From: Asterionellopsis glacialis
Lineage: Eukaryota; Bacillariophyta; Plagiogrammaphyceae; Rhaphoneidales; Asterionellopsidaceae
Direction: 5' to 3'
Length of the DNA stretch: 30,416 nucleotides
Assembly: GCA_014885115.2 (NCBI GenBank)
Contig: WKLE02004667.1
Location: 1-30,416 of the forward strand
Made by a program: the position numbers and the translations under genes. Positions 18,089-27,600 of this stretch are shown one piece after another; position 1 is the stretch's first letter, and each line of letters opens with the position of its first letter. The notes beneath the pieces are model-generated. The model made no database searches. It was not told the origin of the DNA and saw only the letters and a list, made by a program, of their open reading frames with translations.

Positions 18089-19258
18089 ATGAAAATTAAT
18101 ACAGCCAAGTTTCAAGGTACTCATTCGCCAGTAACAGCATCGGTCACCAAAGCAAAGCTTAGCGAACCAACTGGACTTATCTTAGATAGCTCTCCAAGTG
18201 GGACAATTCGCATATCAGGTATCAAGTACGGAAGTCTTTTCTGGTCGAAAGGTCTCAAAAATGGGTATCAAGTTTTATCAATCAACGGCATATCCTGTGA
18301 AAGCAACATGACTGTTGATGCAGCAACAACGATTTTACAAAATTCAAAAGATGTCACTATCGTAGCCATCGATGACGGAAAGGCAATGGTGAATAAGAAC
18401 CCAACAGTAACTGATGATGATCTTGATTTGGACTATGGGGGTGTTGCTCCACCTATGGTGGAAGCCAAGATGGTTACTCCGGATGAAAAATATTCTACTA
18501 TTTCTCCCACCGCCCCTCAATATGAAGAAGCTGACATTGAATGTAACCCGATGGAACATTCACCACCAAGTACCGCTCAACCTCCCGTGTATGTCCCTCC
18601 ATCATCTAAGCCGCAGGGTTTCTGTCCACCATCATCGCCCATGCGACATAGTGGAGGACTTCCTGGCAGTCATGGAAGTGGCATTAATGGTCCGCCGTTG
18701 TCTTCTCAACAAAAAATCAGAATCAGCAATCCAGCACCTCCAATGCCGCGAATGCAGACTCCGATCGCACCCGTACCAAATAATGTTCCAAATGATATTC
18801 CAAATCAGGTTGTTAGGTCATCATTTCCTCCCCCGGGTGTTGCTGATGGCGGTGTTTGGGGCAAAACAAAGGAAATAGGTGACCAAACGTGGATTGTTTG
18901 CGTTATCTTGGCCTTATTAACCGGAGTCTTTTCAGGCTGTGGAACGGCTGCATTCTGCTGTCCTTGTGATGAGAAAGATGCTTACAAGGTAAATGGTAAA
19001 ATATTTAATGCATCCGGTCAATGCATTGGGACAAATCAAAATAAGGAATTTCGTCCTCTTCCGCGTCATCAACAGCCTGGAGCATCCGCAATTTCACCTG
19101 CTCCGCAAGCTGCTGGAACAATTCCACAACCACAACAAGTGGCACCAGGAACAGTCACGGAAAATGTAACTATGCTGTCAGATGGTAGTCGTCAAACTGT
19201 CCGAACCACATACAATTTTGATGGATCCAAAACTGTGAAAACCACCATCCAGCATTGA
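18089..19258 (+). CDS. PDZ-domain protein with one membrane segment and Cys-rich juxtamembrane region
   Basis: 389 residues from an ATG preceded by an A-rich leader (AAAAGGAA). An N-terminal PDZ-like domain (about 15-98) contains the carboxylate-loop-like TGLILDSS, then GTIRISGIKYGSLFWSKGLK, NGYQVLSINGISC and DAATTILQNSKDVTIVAI, a classical PDZ ending. A long Pro/Ser-rich linker (about 110-262) follows. Next is a hydrophobic segment (WIVCVILALLTGVFSGCG, about 268-285), leading into FCCPCDEKD, a Cys cluster that may be palmitoylated or metal-binding. The C-terminus carries the repeated phrase 'DGSRQTVRTTYNFDGSKTVK'. No signal peptide is seen, so the PDZ domain is probably cytosolic. The partner is unknown. 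The family looks lineage-specific. Confidence 0.75.
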   Translation: MKINTAKFQGTHSPVTASVTKAKLSEPTGLILDSSPSGTIRISGIKYGSLFWSKGLKNGYQVLSINGISCESNMTVDAATTILQNSKDVTIVAIDDGKAMVNKNPTVTDDDLDLDYGGVAPPMVEAKMVTPDEKYSTISPTAPQYEEADIECNPMEHSPPSTAQPPVYVPPSSKPQGFCPPSSPMRHSGGLPGSHGSGINGPPLSSQQKIRISNPAPPMPRMQTPIAPVPNNVPNDIPNQVVRSSFPPPGVADGGVWGKTKEIGDQTWIVCVILALLTGVFSGCGTAAFCCPCDEKDAYKVNGKIFNASGQCIGTNQNKEFRPLPRHQQPGASAISPAPQAAGTIPQPQQVAPGTVTENVTMLSDGSRQTVRTTYNFDGSKTVKTTIQH

Positions 19259-20221
19259 TTAAAAAATGCAAAACGAGGAAACAGATGTTCCGTGTTAGTT
19301 TTTCGTGCAACAGGAATTTGCGCATTTCATGTGTCTATATTTCCGTGAATTTACGTACCAATTGAGTTTACATGAACTTCTAAGATTTTTGTCACTCTTC
19401 TATAGTAGGTTGCAATCAAAAAGTATATCGTACTCTATTCCTACTGCAGGTAATGATTCTTCAAATTGTGTCAAGAGTGTGTATGTGAAACAAAGCCAAC
19501 AGCTTTTACGGTTTAGATTATTAATTATTTGTACAGAACAAAAAAAAGACCCTTTGATGAAATACGATGATGTACTACGTGTATGATATTTTCACCAATT
19601 TCTGGATTCCTTTGTTGCACCAAATATATTTCATGCTTTTGTCTGCGTCGTTATGTTGGTGCGTTGGCATTGCAGTAGTCCAATCTACCTGAAAAAGTCC
19701 GATTCATTTAGAAAACAGAACAATTAGGCGTGACACGTTCCGTAGAGCAGTATTCTGATTCTGTCTTGCCGCTTTTGTTTCATTCCAACTGGATTCAATT
19801 GTCAAACATTTCATTTGTCACGATTGTTGTCATCCTTTACGATTTTCTTTCGGGTGAGTTCCTAACATTTTGGAACTACTGTATTGATCGTGCACCTCCA
19901 TAACTAACGATTTAGCTAGTGCCTTTCATTTTGATAGAACAATCAACCATCCTCTCGAGGACTCTTTGACATGTTTAGAGGAAGATTTTTGGCTTTCTTC
20001 CTACAAGAAGGGACCATTGTTGAGGGAGGGGTTCACCAATTTGTTGGCGGGGGGCTCATTGTTGCGAGCTTGGTTGCGTAATGGTGCAGTGTGTAGGTGA
20101 TCAAAAGTTTCCCGAAGTTGTTTTACTAAACGCAAGAGACTGACATGCTTGTCTGAAAAATATATATGTGTATCAGAATTCATTTTAAATTTGATGGAAT
20201 GCCACCAGATGATTCCAAAGA
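19259..20221. other. Intergenic, weak candidates only
   Basis: 3' flank of the PDZ gene and 5' flank of the RPA-binding-like gene. A minus-strand frame at 20001-20183 reads VSLLRLVKQLRETFDHLHTA and begins near a TTTTTCAG that could be a splice acceptor, but no upstream exon could be identified. The rest is AT-rich with no recognisable content. Confidence 0.4.
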
Positions 20222-20782
20222 ATGTTTGTATGTTTTGTTGACCCTTTTGGCTTCTGGTTCGTCCCAGAAGATAGATATATACGAGTACGAGTTAAACTAG
20301 AAACTATCAGACGTAGGTACTGCAGAGGCCAAAAACAACGCATGGAAGAAAATCGTCGTAAAGCCATGGAAAAAAGAGCAGCAACCATGAATCGAAAACA
20401 GTATCTACCAGAACAAGCGCATCCAAGAAACAATAATAATGCTGTACCAACGATGAAGACAACAGCATCATCAAATTGTGGAGTTACGAGTGGTTGTACA
20501 TTACAACAAAAGCAACAACAACAGCAAACACCTAAATTTATTCTATTGTTAGACACAAAACCAGCTGCTGCAGCAGCTGTAACTCCTTTAACGCCAGCTA
20601 CAACTGCAACACTTTCAACGCAAGCAACAGCATCAGCAACGGCATCAGCAACAACAACAAAAACCACTATGACGGCAGAACAACGTGAACGCATGGAAGC
20701 TAATCGTAAAAAAGCTTTGGAGTTACGTGCCTTACGACTTGCGGGAAATCAAATGCAACAGAAAATGAAAAGTGAACAATAA
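20222..20782 (+). CDS. Small protein with two RPA32-binding-like helical motifs
   Basis: 186 residues as read from the ATG at 20222. Two similar charged helices flank a Gln/Ala/Thr-rich linker: QKQRMEENRRKAMEKRAA (about 37-54) and AEQRERMEANRKKALELRAL (about 152-171, near the C-terminus). They match 'EEQRxxIExNRxxALxxRxxxL', the RPA2 (RPA32) winged-helix-binding motif of SMARCAL1, XPA, TIPIN and UNG2. No SNF2 helicase, zinc finger or glycosylase domain accompanies them. The first ~35 residues (FVDPFGFWFVPEDRYIRVR) are unlike the rest. The true start could be a later ATG (20342) or a short upstream exon joined at TACTGCAG near 20325. Likely role by motif: recruitment to RPA-coated single-stranded DNA in replication or repair; this is inferred. 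Confidence 0.62.
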   Translation: MFVCFVDPFGFWFVPEDRYIRVRVKLETIRRRYCRGQKQRMEENRRKAMEKRAATMNRKQYLPEQAHPRNNNNAVPTMKTTASSNCGVTSGCTLQQKQQQQQTPKFILLLDTKPAAAAAVTPLTPATTATLSTQATASATASATTTKTTMTAEQRERMEANRKKALELRALRLAGNQMQQKMKSEQ

Positions 20783-21029
20783 AAAAAGTGTAACATAACT
20801 TTTACGTTATCAATTTTCATGTTTACAAATATTCGATTTAGAATGTATTGTTCTCAAAATATCCAAACAAAATAATCCGACCTACATATCATCATACATA
20901 TTTATATAAAGATTAATGATTAGTTTCTTGTTTAGTCTCTACAATATTAATTTGCAATTCGTCCCTAAAGTTGACTTAATATGAATGTCCTACAGTATGT
21001 TAAAAGTTTCAGTTTGTTTGTTTGTTTGT
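20783..21029. other. Convergent 3' region
   Basis: The 3' flanks of the RPA-binding-like gene (plus) and the POR gene (minus) meet here. AT-rich, with a (GTTT)n run near 21010-21029 just past the POR stop. No gene. Confidence 0.6.
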
Positions 21030-23782
21030 TTAGACTTCAACAGCATCTTCCGTTTCTACTTCGGGTGATGGAGATGATGAAACTTCGGTTTCTACTGCTG
21101 TGGCTACAGCTACAGGTGATGATGACCAGTCTTCCAAGGAGCTTGGCCATTCAGCACCCGTAATTTCGGTGGAATACTGAAAGAGGTTGTAGGCGGTATC
21201 AAGATTCAGTACTTTGCCAGATTGATCATTTTCAAAGATGGAATCCCATCCACCACCGGCTCCACCACCACCCGAAATTTGGCCACCCTTTTCCAAGGCT
21301 TCCGCACCACGACCCTCTCGTGGACCACCATTCCAACCCCAATATACACCAGACTTTTTACACCTAGGATCATGCATTACTTGATAAAGTCGTTGACCAG
21401 CTTCTTGTTCACCCACAAATCCACCTGAAAAATAAAAAGGTTTTGAAATGCAATGGGGTTAGAAACATATTTTTTTTGGGGTAATACTCTCTCTTGATTC
21501 TGACATCTGCCAAACTTACCAGTGATGAATCTCATGAAGACAGGGAAGTATTTACGGAACCAGGCACGTTTTTCACGGAAAAGAGGTGATTCTGCAATGC
21601 AACCGGGGTACATACTGCTGAATGCAATACCGGTTGACTTGTGGTATTTGCTATGCAAAAAGTTGGCCAACATCATGAGGCATAATTTAGAATCCTTGTA
21701 GGCCTTGGCACCAATAAATCCATACCCATCTGCCATTTCAATGGGATTTTTAAATCCTGCCTTGAATCCATCCAAATCATGTAAATCAGCAATGGGATAC
21801 ACACCACCACCACCAACTGTATTGTCATTACCGGTAACGGAACCCACCATGGTAATGCGAGGATCTTTGGATCCCTTCATACTATTCATCAACAAACTGA
21901 TGATTAGGAAATGTGACAAAAAGTTGATTTGCATAGTTTGTTCATGTCCATCCTTGCTCCATTTGGCATGTCGTAAAGATGGTTGGTACACTCCGGCGTT
22001 GCAAATGAGACGATCCAAAGGCTTACCATCACGGAAGGTTTCAACTTGATCGCAAAACTTACGCACCGAATCGAAAGAATTCAATTCACAGCGCATGGGA
22101 GTGAAATTATCCATATCAAAGTCATCGATTTCAGCGACGGCCTCCATTTTGTCAAGATCACGGACCGCACCAATCACATGGTACTCTCCCGATCGTAGTA
22201 AGGCTTGAGCTGTCTTACGTCCTAATCCTGATGAACAACCTGTAATTACAACCAGTTCTATACAACGGAGGTGGAGGAAAATGAAGAGGGGCAGTTGTGA
22301 GAAACTGATATGTGCAATTATGCTCTTATCACAAATCATAGCACAGCATAATGTTGTAATGAAGTGTCAAAGTACTTACTCTTGTCATTATCCTTTTTGG
22401 CAATATTTTCCTTTGCTAATTGTGACATGATCTCATCTTCCAATTCTTGTACATCCTCTTCTGCAATTTCGTCAAAGGATCCAGTCAATGCCTCTTCTGG
22501 GAACTCTCCCAAAATTTTGGATGATGCAACCTTAGCGACACGACCAATTGTGTTCTTCAATACACCTGACACAACCTTGTCGGCGAAAGCAATCACCTTC
22601 TGTCGCTTACCAAGCTTGGTAGGTAAATCTGGTTCAGAAATTCCAGGACGGCCCAATTCTCGCATACGTTTCAATTCCTGTTTTTTCACTTGACCCTTGG
22701 TGACTTGGCCAATCACCTTGAGAGTGGGACAAGGACTATTCACAACCTTGATGGCGGGCCATTCTGCCTTGGTTACTTCTTCTGAAAGTTGGAAGAGCTT
22801 GTAAGCAGCATCAATATCATATGCAGCTAACCCGTCTTCGCTTTCGACCAATTTGTCATCGGCTAAAGTCCATGAAACACCTGATTTCTTGGTACCTTGA
22901 AGGACGTCGAATAAGCCTTGAGCATCCTTATCTGGTGATGATGATGCACTGAGCTTGTAGTCATTGAAGGAGACTGTCATAAGTTTGTGGTACTTTTCAT
23001 GTAAAAAGTGTGTTAATAATTGAGTACACTGTTGAGCATTTTGCAATGCTTTGGTAGCATCGGCTTTCGTGTCTAACAATTCTTCAAGATTTAGTAATTC
23101 GGTAGTACTTGCGTCGTCATTGTCATTACACACAAGAGTGAGTCTTCCGTCGGCGCAATCTTCCATACCACCCAACAACAATCCTGTCAAGAGAAAAGGG
23201 GACAAATAATTCCTCTGTAGAACTAAATTCTGTCCATCTTCACTTAGTAATTGTTGGTCCTTGTTATCGCCACTTTCACCGGCATAACATACGACACGAT
23301 CCAATGGCTTGTTCAACCGATATTCGTTAACTTTATCACAAAATTCACGTACCGACTGAAAGGAGTCGAGGTTGCACTGTACAGGCGTGAAATCTTCCGA
23401 ATTCAAACCATCGAGACCTTTCTTCTCGTCACCGCAGAAACCTCCGATGACGTGATAATCTCCGGTTTTCAATAGAGCTTGCGCGGTTTGTTTTCCCAGT
23501 TCACTTTCGACACTGGTAATCACAGCAATCTCTATTATGTGTTCAAAGAACAAATCAGAAGGAGAGCGAAGGCAAAATTAGATCTATCCAATAGTAACAG
23601 GTAGAAAGAAGGAGTATAAAAGTCAGCATCATTTTCAACTTACGTTTGTCGCCAAAACGATTTTGCAACGTTTTAGCATTTCGGTTTCGGCTTGGCAACT
23701 TCCAATTTTTCATGAATTGAAAGCCATTTGTGGCACTTAAGGCCATTGATAGCGCTAAGACAAGCACTGATATACGCTGCAT
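21030..23782 (-). CDS. POR: Plastid-targeted protochlorophyllide oxidoreductase with an N-terminal pseudo-POR half
   Basis: Four exons on the minus strand: 23782-23644, 23531-22380, 22257-21520 and 21424-21030. Every junction follows GTAAGT...AG in matching phase 1, giving 2,424 nt and 807 residues. Exon 1 encodes a signal peptide ending ALSATNG, cut before FQF, then a basic transit-like stretch. Half 1 (about 47-310) has a POR-like fold, but the nucleotide loop reads TSVESELG (52-59), the NAG motif reads YAG (129-131) and the catalytic Tyr/Lys are Leu209/Gln213; the PGC segment is deleted. A linker follows (about 310-430, basic then acidic). Half 2 (about 431-807) is a standard POR: TGCSSGLG (436-443), NAGVY (517 on), YKDSK (Tyr617/Lys621), YPGC (Cys650) and the C-terminal WNGGPREG block. 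It should reduce protochlorophyllide with NADPH and light in the plastid. Half 1 is probably catalytically dead and may be structural or regulatory. Without exon 1 neither half has its own targeting sequence. Confidence 0.88.
21425..21519 (-). other. Intron 3 of POR (95 nt)
   Basis: Donor G|GTAAGT at 21519 and acceptor TTTCAG at 21425. Splicing gives FITGGFVGEQEAG, restoring the conserved POR 'FIT.G.V.E.EAG' block that the unspliced frame lacks. The corresponding segment is absent from half 1. Confidence 0.9.
22258..22379 (-). other. Intron 2 of POR (122 nt)
   Basis: Donor A|GTAAGT at 22379 and acceptor TTGTATAG at 22258. Splicing gives NDKKLVVITG in phase 1. It lies at the position in half 2 that corresponds to intron 1 in half 1 (GDKQIAVIT), directly before the nucleotide-binding strand. 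Confidence 0.85.
23532..23643 (-). other. Intron 1 of POR (112 nt)
   Basis: Donor C|GTAAGT at 23643 and acceptor ATAATAG at 23532. Splicing joins GACAAAC to AGATTGCT, giving GDKQIAVIT. It separates the plastid presequence from the pseudo-POR half and is in phase 1. Confidence 0.85.
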
Positions 23783-24338
23783 CTTCTTCTTGATATCTTT
23801 GGGAACGTACACAAAAATAATGTAATGTGCACAATGAGAACATCAACAGAGAGGTCAGAAGTCGGAAGATTTGCGTTGACTGTTATTGCACCCATCGCAC
23901 AGAAAAGACGTACCTGTCGTTCATTTTTCTCAGAAGATACGATATCTTCATACAAGATCTACGTACACCAACCTGGAAACCCGGAGACTTCAAAAAAGTT
24001 CAATGTTCCGCGTAGAGGCTAAATAATTAAACAGTGATAGTTGGATCGGGCGAATGTCTGTTCTTCGCCGTCGGGTTCCGTAATTAGGACTAGTAGAGTT
24101 GAACTCACAACGTGCGTGGCGCCATTTCATCCACTGTTTGAATCGTCGTGGGATAGTTTTTTGATTTCTTGTGTAGGGCTAGCTACTGCGCTGTTATATA
24201 TTGATATACGGGTTCTCATTTTCCAATGTAGAGGACACTCTTATTTAGTAATATATTTACGTTCATTTTTTACAGTTCATGTAGAATTAGCAATATCCTG
24301 CAAGTTGAACTCACCACAAAGTAAAAAATGGAGCACGT
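23783..24338. other. POR promoter region, no supported gene
   Basis: The upstream side of the POR gene. In-frame GTG codons precede the POR ATG, but the first ATG is at 23782. Two plus-strand frames in 23825-24022 and one in 24041-24382 have no recognisable content, and the GC-richer patch at 24040-24130 is unexplained. No clear TATA box was seen. Confidence 0.4.
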
Positions 24339-24611
24339 TCATTGGCTCATGCTCCTTTCCTCGCAACAAGATATATGCATAGAAGACCGAACACATCGAA
24401 GAGGAACCCCCAACAAGATTTGAAAATTCGAAAAAAGAAGCACTCCTGATAATGCCTTTAGCATGTCGGTACCTTCTCTTACAATTTTGGTAAAGGTATC
24501 AATACGAGAAGCTAGCATCAATATCAGTGGTGTATTGTCTGAAATACCCAAATTTGTTACACCATCAGGAACAAGGCTCAGCCGTGAGGCATCTTTAAGG
24601 ATGAAAGTCAT
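24339..24611 (-). CDS. Possible 90-residue protein or ankyrin-like fragment
   Basis: An ATG frame starting 22 nt after the PIF1-like stop, same strand. The first ~55 residues (LSLVPDGVTNLGISDNTPLI then LMLASRIDTFTKIV) have a protein-like pattern with a TPL motif as in ankyrin repeats. The last ~25 residues, Cys/Ser-rich, look random. It could be the remaining piece of a broken gene or a small gene; the support is weak. Confidence 0.25.
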   Translation of the reverse strand: MTFILKDASRLSLVPDGVTNLGISDNTPLILMLASRIDTFTKIVREGTDMLKALSGVLLFSNFQILLGVPLRCVRSSMHISCCEERSMSQ

Positions 24612-24633
24612 ATTTTAATACAATTACTTTATT

Positions 24634-27600
24634 TTACATTTTTATGACCGACACCCAGTCGAATGTGTGGCCATTTCGATAGTCCTCATTACATGCAACA
24701 TACCATTTTCCTCGATTGCCATTCTTGTTGTTTTGGACCTGTCTTACTTGACATAGACTACCACACATTGTACATGTCCTTTGTCCATATGCTCGTTTCA
24801 TAGCTTGTTGAAGTCGCTTTTTGGCTTCTCGAGTATTCTCAAAATTAGCTAATGAGTCTGACCAGATAGGTATATCACTGCTCCCATTACTGTTGTTATT
24901 GGATGATGACGATGACGACAAACGTTGGTAGAAACGTTTGGCGATTTGACTTGTTTTAATTTCATCTTGACAAAAGTTGTCAACTTGCATAGATGTAATA
25001 GATCTACCACGACTACATGCAACGTAGGCTTGTCCAGGCGAAAAGCAACCTTCTAAATTCACACGTAACCAATCAATTGTCATGCCTTGTGACTTGTGTA
25101 TAGAGATAGCCCACGCATGCGCCAATGGTAATTGCCATCGCTTTGCTATACCACAACCTTTGAATTCTTTTTGAAATGGTCGTGGCACGATAAGTCGGGT
25201 CGTACAATCAAATTTAATCAATGGATATTCCGCAACCTGATTTTGTGTTGACTGCATATTTTGTAATTCTTTGTTAAGTTCGTATGTACTCATATGTGGA
25301 AGGATCTGATTTGTGATATAATCCACAACATCGGTTTCTGACTTGGGTATTCTTTCCTTTTCCGTAGATTCAGGAATGGGAGACTCAGTCATGGTGGCTT
25401 TTGAGGGGGATGTGGTGCCCTTGCTGTCGGCATTGTCAATACCTGATGTTGCTGACTCATCCATAACTATTCCTTCTATCTCATGGTCGAATGGCTTACT
25501 ACCGTCGAGTTCTACCACTTCCTGTGTATTGACCTCTTTATCTTTTGTTTCTTCCTTTGAGGCGCCTTCCTTTTCTTTCTTCATCTTGAGCTTCTCTTGT
25601 TCTTTCATACGTTTGGTAAGTTCATCCTGGATTAAGGATTGATACTTTTTTGCGGGAAAGAAAGCCAGTACAATACCACGACTGCCATTGACTAATTTCT
25701 GAGCTAGATCAATATTCCATAAAAGCATAACTTGTGCATCAACTTTGAGTTCTATCTCTGCTCCAACACGGCAATCTCTCTGAAAGAAATTTGAACTGGC
25801 GTGATTAGATAATGCGCCATGATCTTCTTTAAGCTGTTTTTGGAATTTTCCAACCTGCTTGAATATTTCGTGACAGCTCATTGATAGTATACTTTTCGGC
25901 TTTTTGCGTTGTGTTACTTGAGAAATATTCGTTGGGGATAGTTGGGTTTGGGAATCACCTTGTGACAATGCCAACATTTCATTAATGGAATCAATTGTCA
26001 TGGTATTTTGATCAATCCATTTTTCAATTGATTCGGCTGTAATGGTAGATTTCTTGACATAATCCTCTTCTATCTCGATAATATCTTGTTTCAGTTTATT
26101 GATTTGATCCCGTATCATCCCCAAGTCTTCATATCTTTCTTCTTTCAATAATTTGGATTTAGTTTCTTCTAATGTTTTCACTTTCTCTGTAGATTCTATC
26201 CATTCCGATGGGTATGATGGTGTTGATTGAACACATGACCACAAGTATGGCATATGCCGTATATCTTTTAATCTGTATTTCTTCAATAACCGATCTTTAT
26301 ATCGGTCACATAATTCAACTTCATCTTTGGATTTAAAATATTTTGTTTTACATGGTAATTTGGCTAATTCGGCTCGATTCTTTTCGTCCACATTTTTATT
26401 CTTGGAAAACAATTCTGTTGGTTTAATACCATCCTCTCGTAGAGGTAATGGGGATTTCAGAGATGTCACAGCTTTCCAATGTTTATTTGCGAGGTTTGGT
26501 TCTCCTTCTCTCATGGCATTCAATAAATCTAATAATCCGTCGTTACTATCTTCCCCATCTTGTTGCTGTTGCCGATGCACTTGAATCAATTCAACGCTAT
26601 GTAAATTACTATGATTCCATGCATGTGATTGAAATGCATAACAACCTTGTTGACCAACTTTTAAATGATATTCTGTTTCCATTAATTCTTCATTACCACG
26701 TTTACCCAATAACACATCATTGTCTGCACCACCACCACCACTACCGCCTTTACCAATTCGATTAGGTATAGGTGGTAATTGAAAGAAATCCCCTACTAAA
26801 ATAAGTTGCATACCACCCCATGGTGGTATATCACCCAAGCCACCTTCATCAGGTGATTTCCATCTCATTTGTAACATATATGGTGACATGGTAGCCTTGC
26901 CACTAATTGAACCATCATCACGACAATGATGACCCTGTTCATGGTCATCATCTTGTGATACCATCACAGCTTTATGATAGGTCTCATCCTCATGCCCACC
27001 CTGTTCAGGTGACAAGGTAGCAGGTGCATGAAGTTTGATCTCATGGATACGGTCTTTAATATCGTTATAGTACCGTACAATACTTACTATACATTCCAAA
27101 ACATCAAACAAATGTCCCGATATCATGGATATTTCATCCAACACCAAGGTATCTGTTTTCCGTATACGTTCTTTATTGATGGGTGACATGCATCGATCAA
27201 AGTCTGAATAATATTCACCTAATCCAAAACCACCCCAACGATGTATGGTTGTCCCATGAATATGGATTGCTGCCATACCTGTAGGTGCCGTCACATGTAC
27301 AGAACGTTGTTGATTTTGCTGTAATTGTTTGACAATTTGTTTCGTAATCCATGATTTACCTGTTCCGGCACGTCCCGTCAAAAATATGTTTTGTAAGGAT
27401 ACAGTTGCTAATTCTAATGCCTTGGATTGTAATTTATCTGGTTTTAGGATTGTCTCTTTTGCGCTAGGATTGCCATTGTTATCATTATCTTCAAGAGACA
27501 AATTTAAAACAGCATCTGTGAGAGCTTCCATTGCAGGAGCAGAAGCAAGACTCAAATTGAAATTTGTATCATTTTCATTATCATCATGATCATGAATATC

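Noticed and set aside
18414..18878. 154-residue plus-strand frame
   Set aside because: Out-of-frame reading of the Pro/Ser-rich linker of the PDZ protein; no motif.
20185..20694. Long minus-strand frame with Val/Ala/Cys-rich sequence
   Set aside because: It is the antisense shadow of the Gln/Ala/Thr-rich plus-strand gene; the repeats of GTT/TGC reflect CAA/GCA codons on the other strand.
21377..21519. Read-through of the POR frame past FITG into KFGRCQNQERV
   Set aside because: This is intron 3; splicing restores the conserved FITGGFVGEQEAG block, and the unspliced tail matches nothing.
23644..23812. POR start ten codons upstream (valine codon read as start)
   Set aside because: The upstream codon is GTG; the first ATG at 23782 directly begins the signal peptide.
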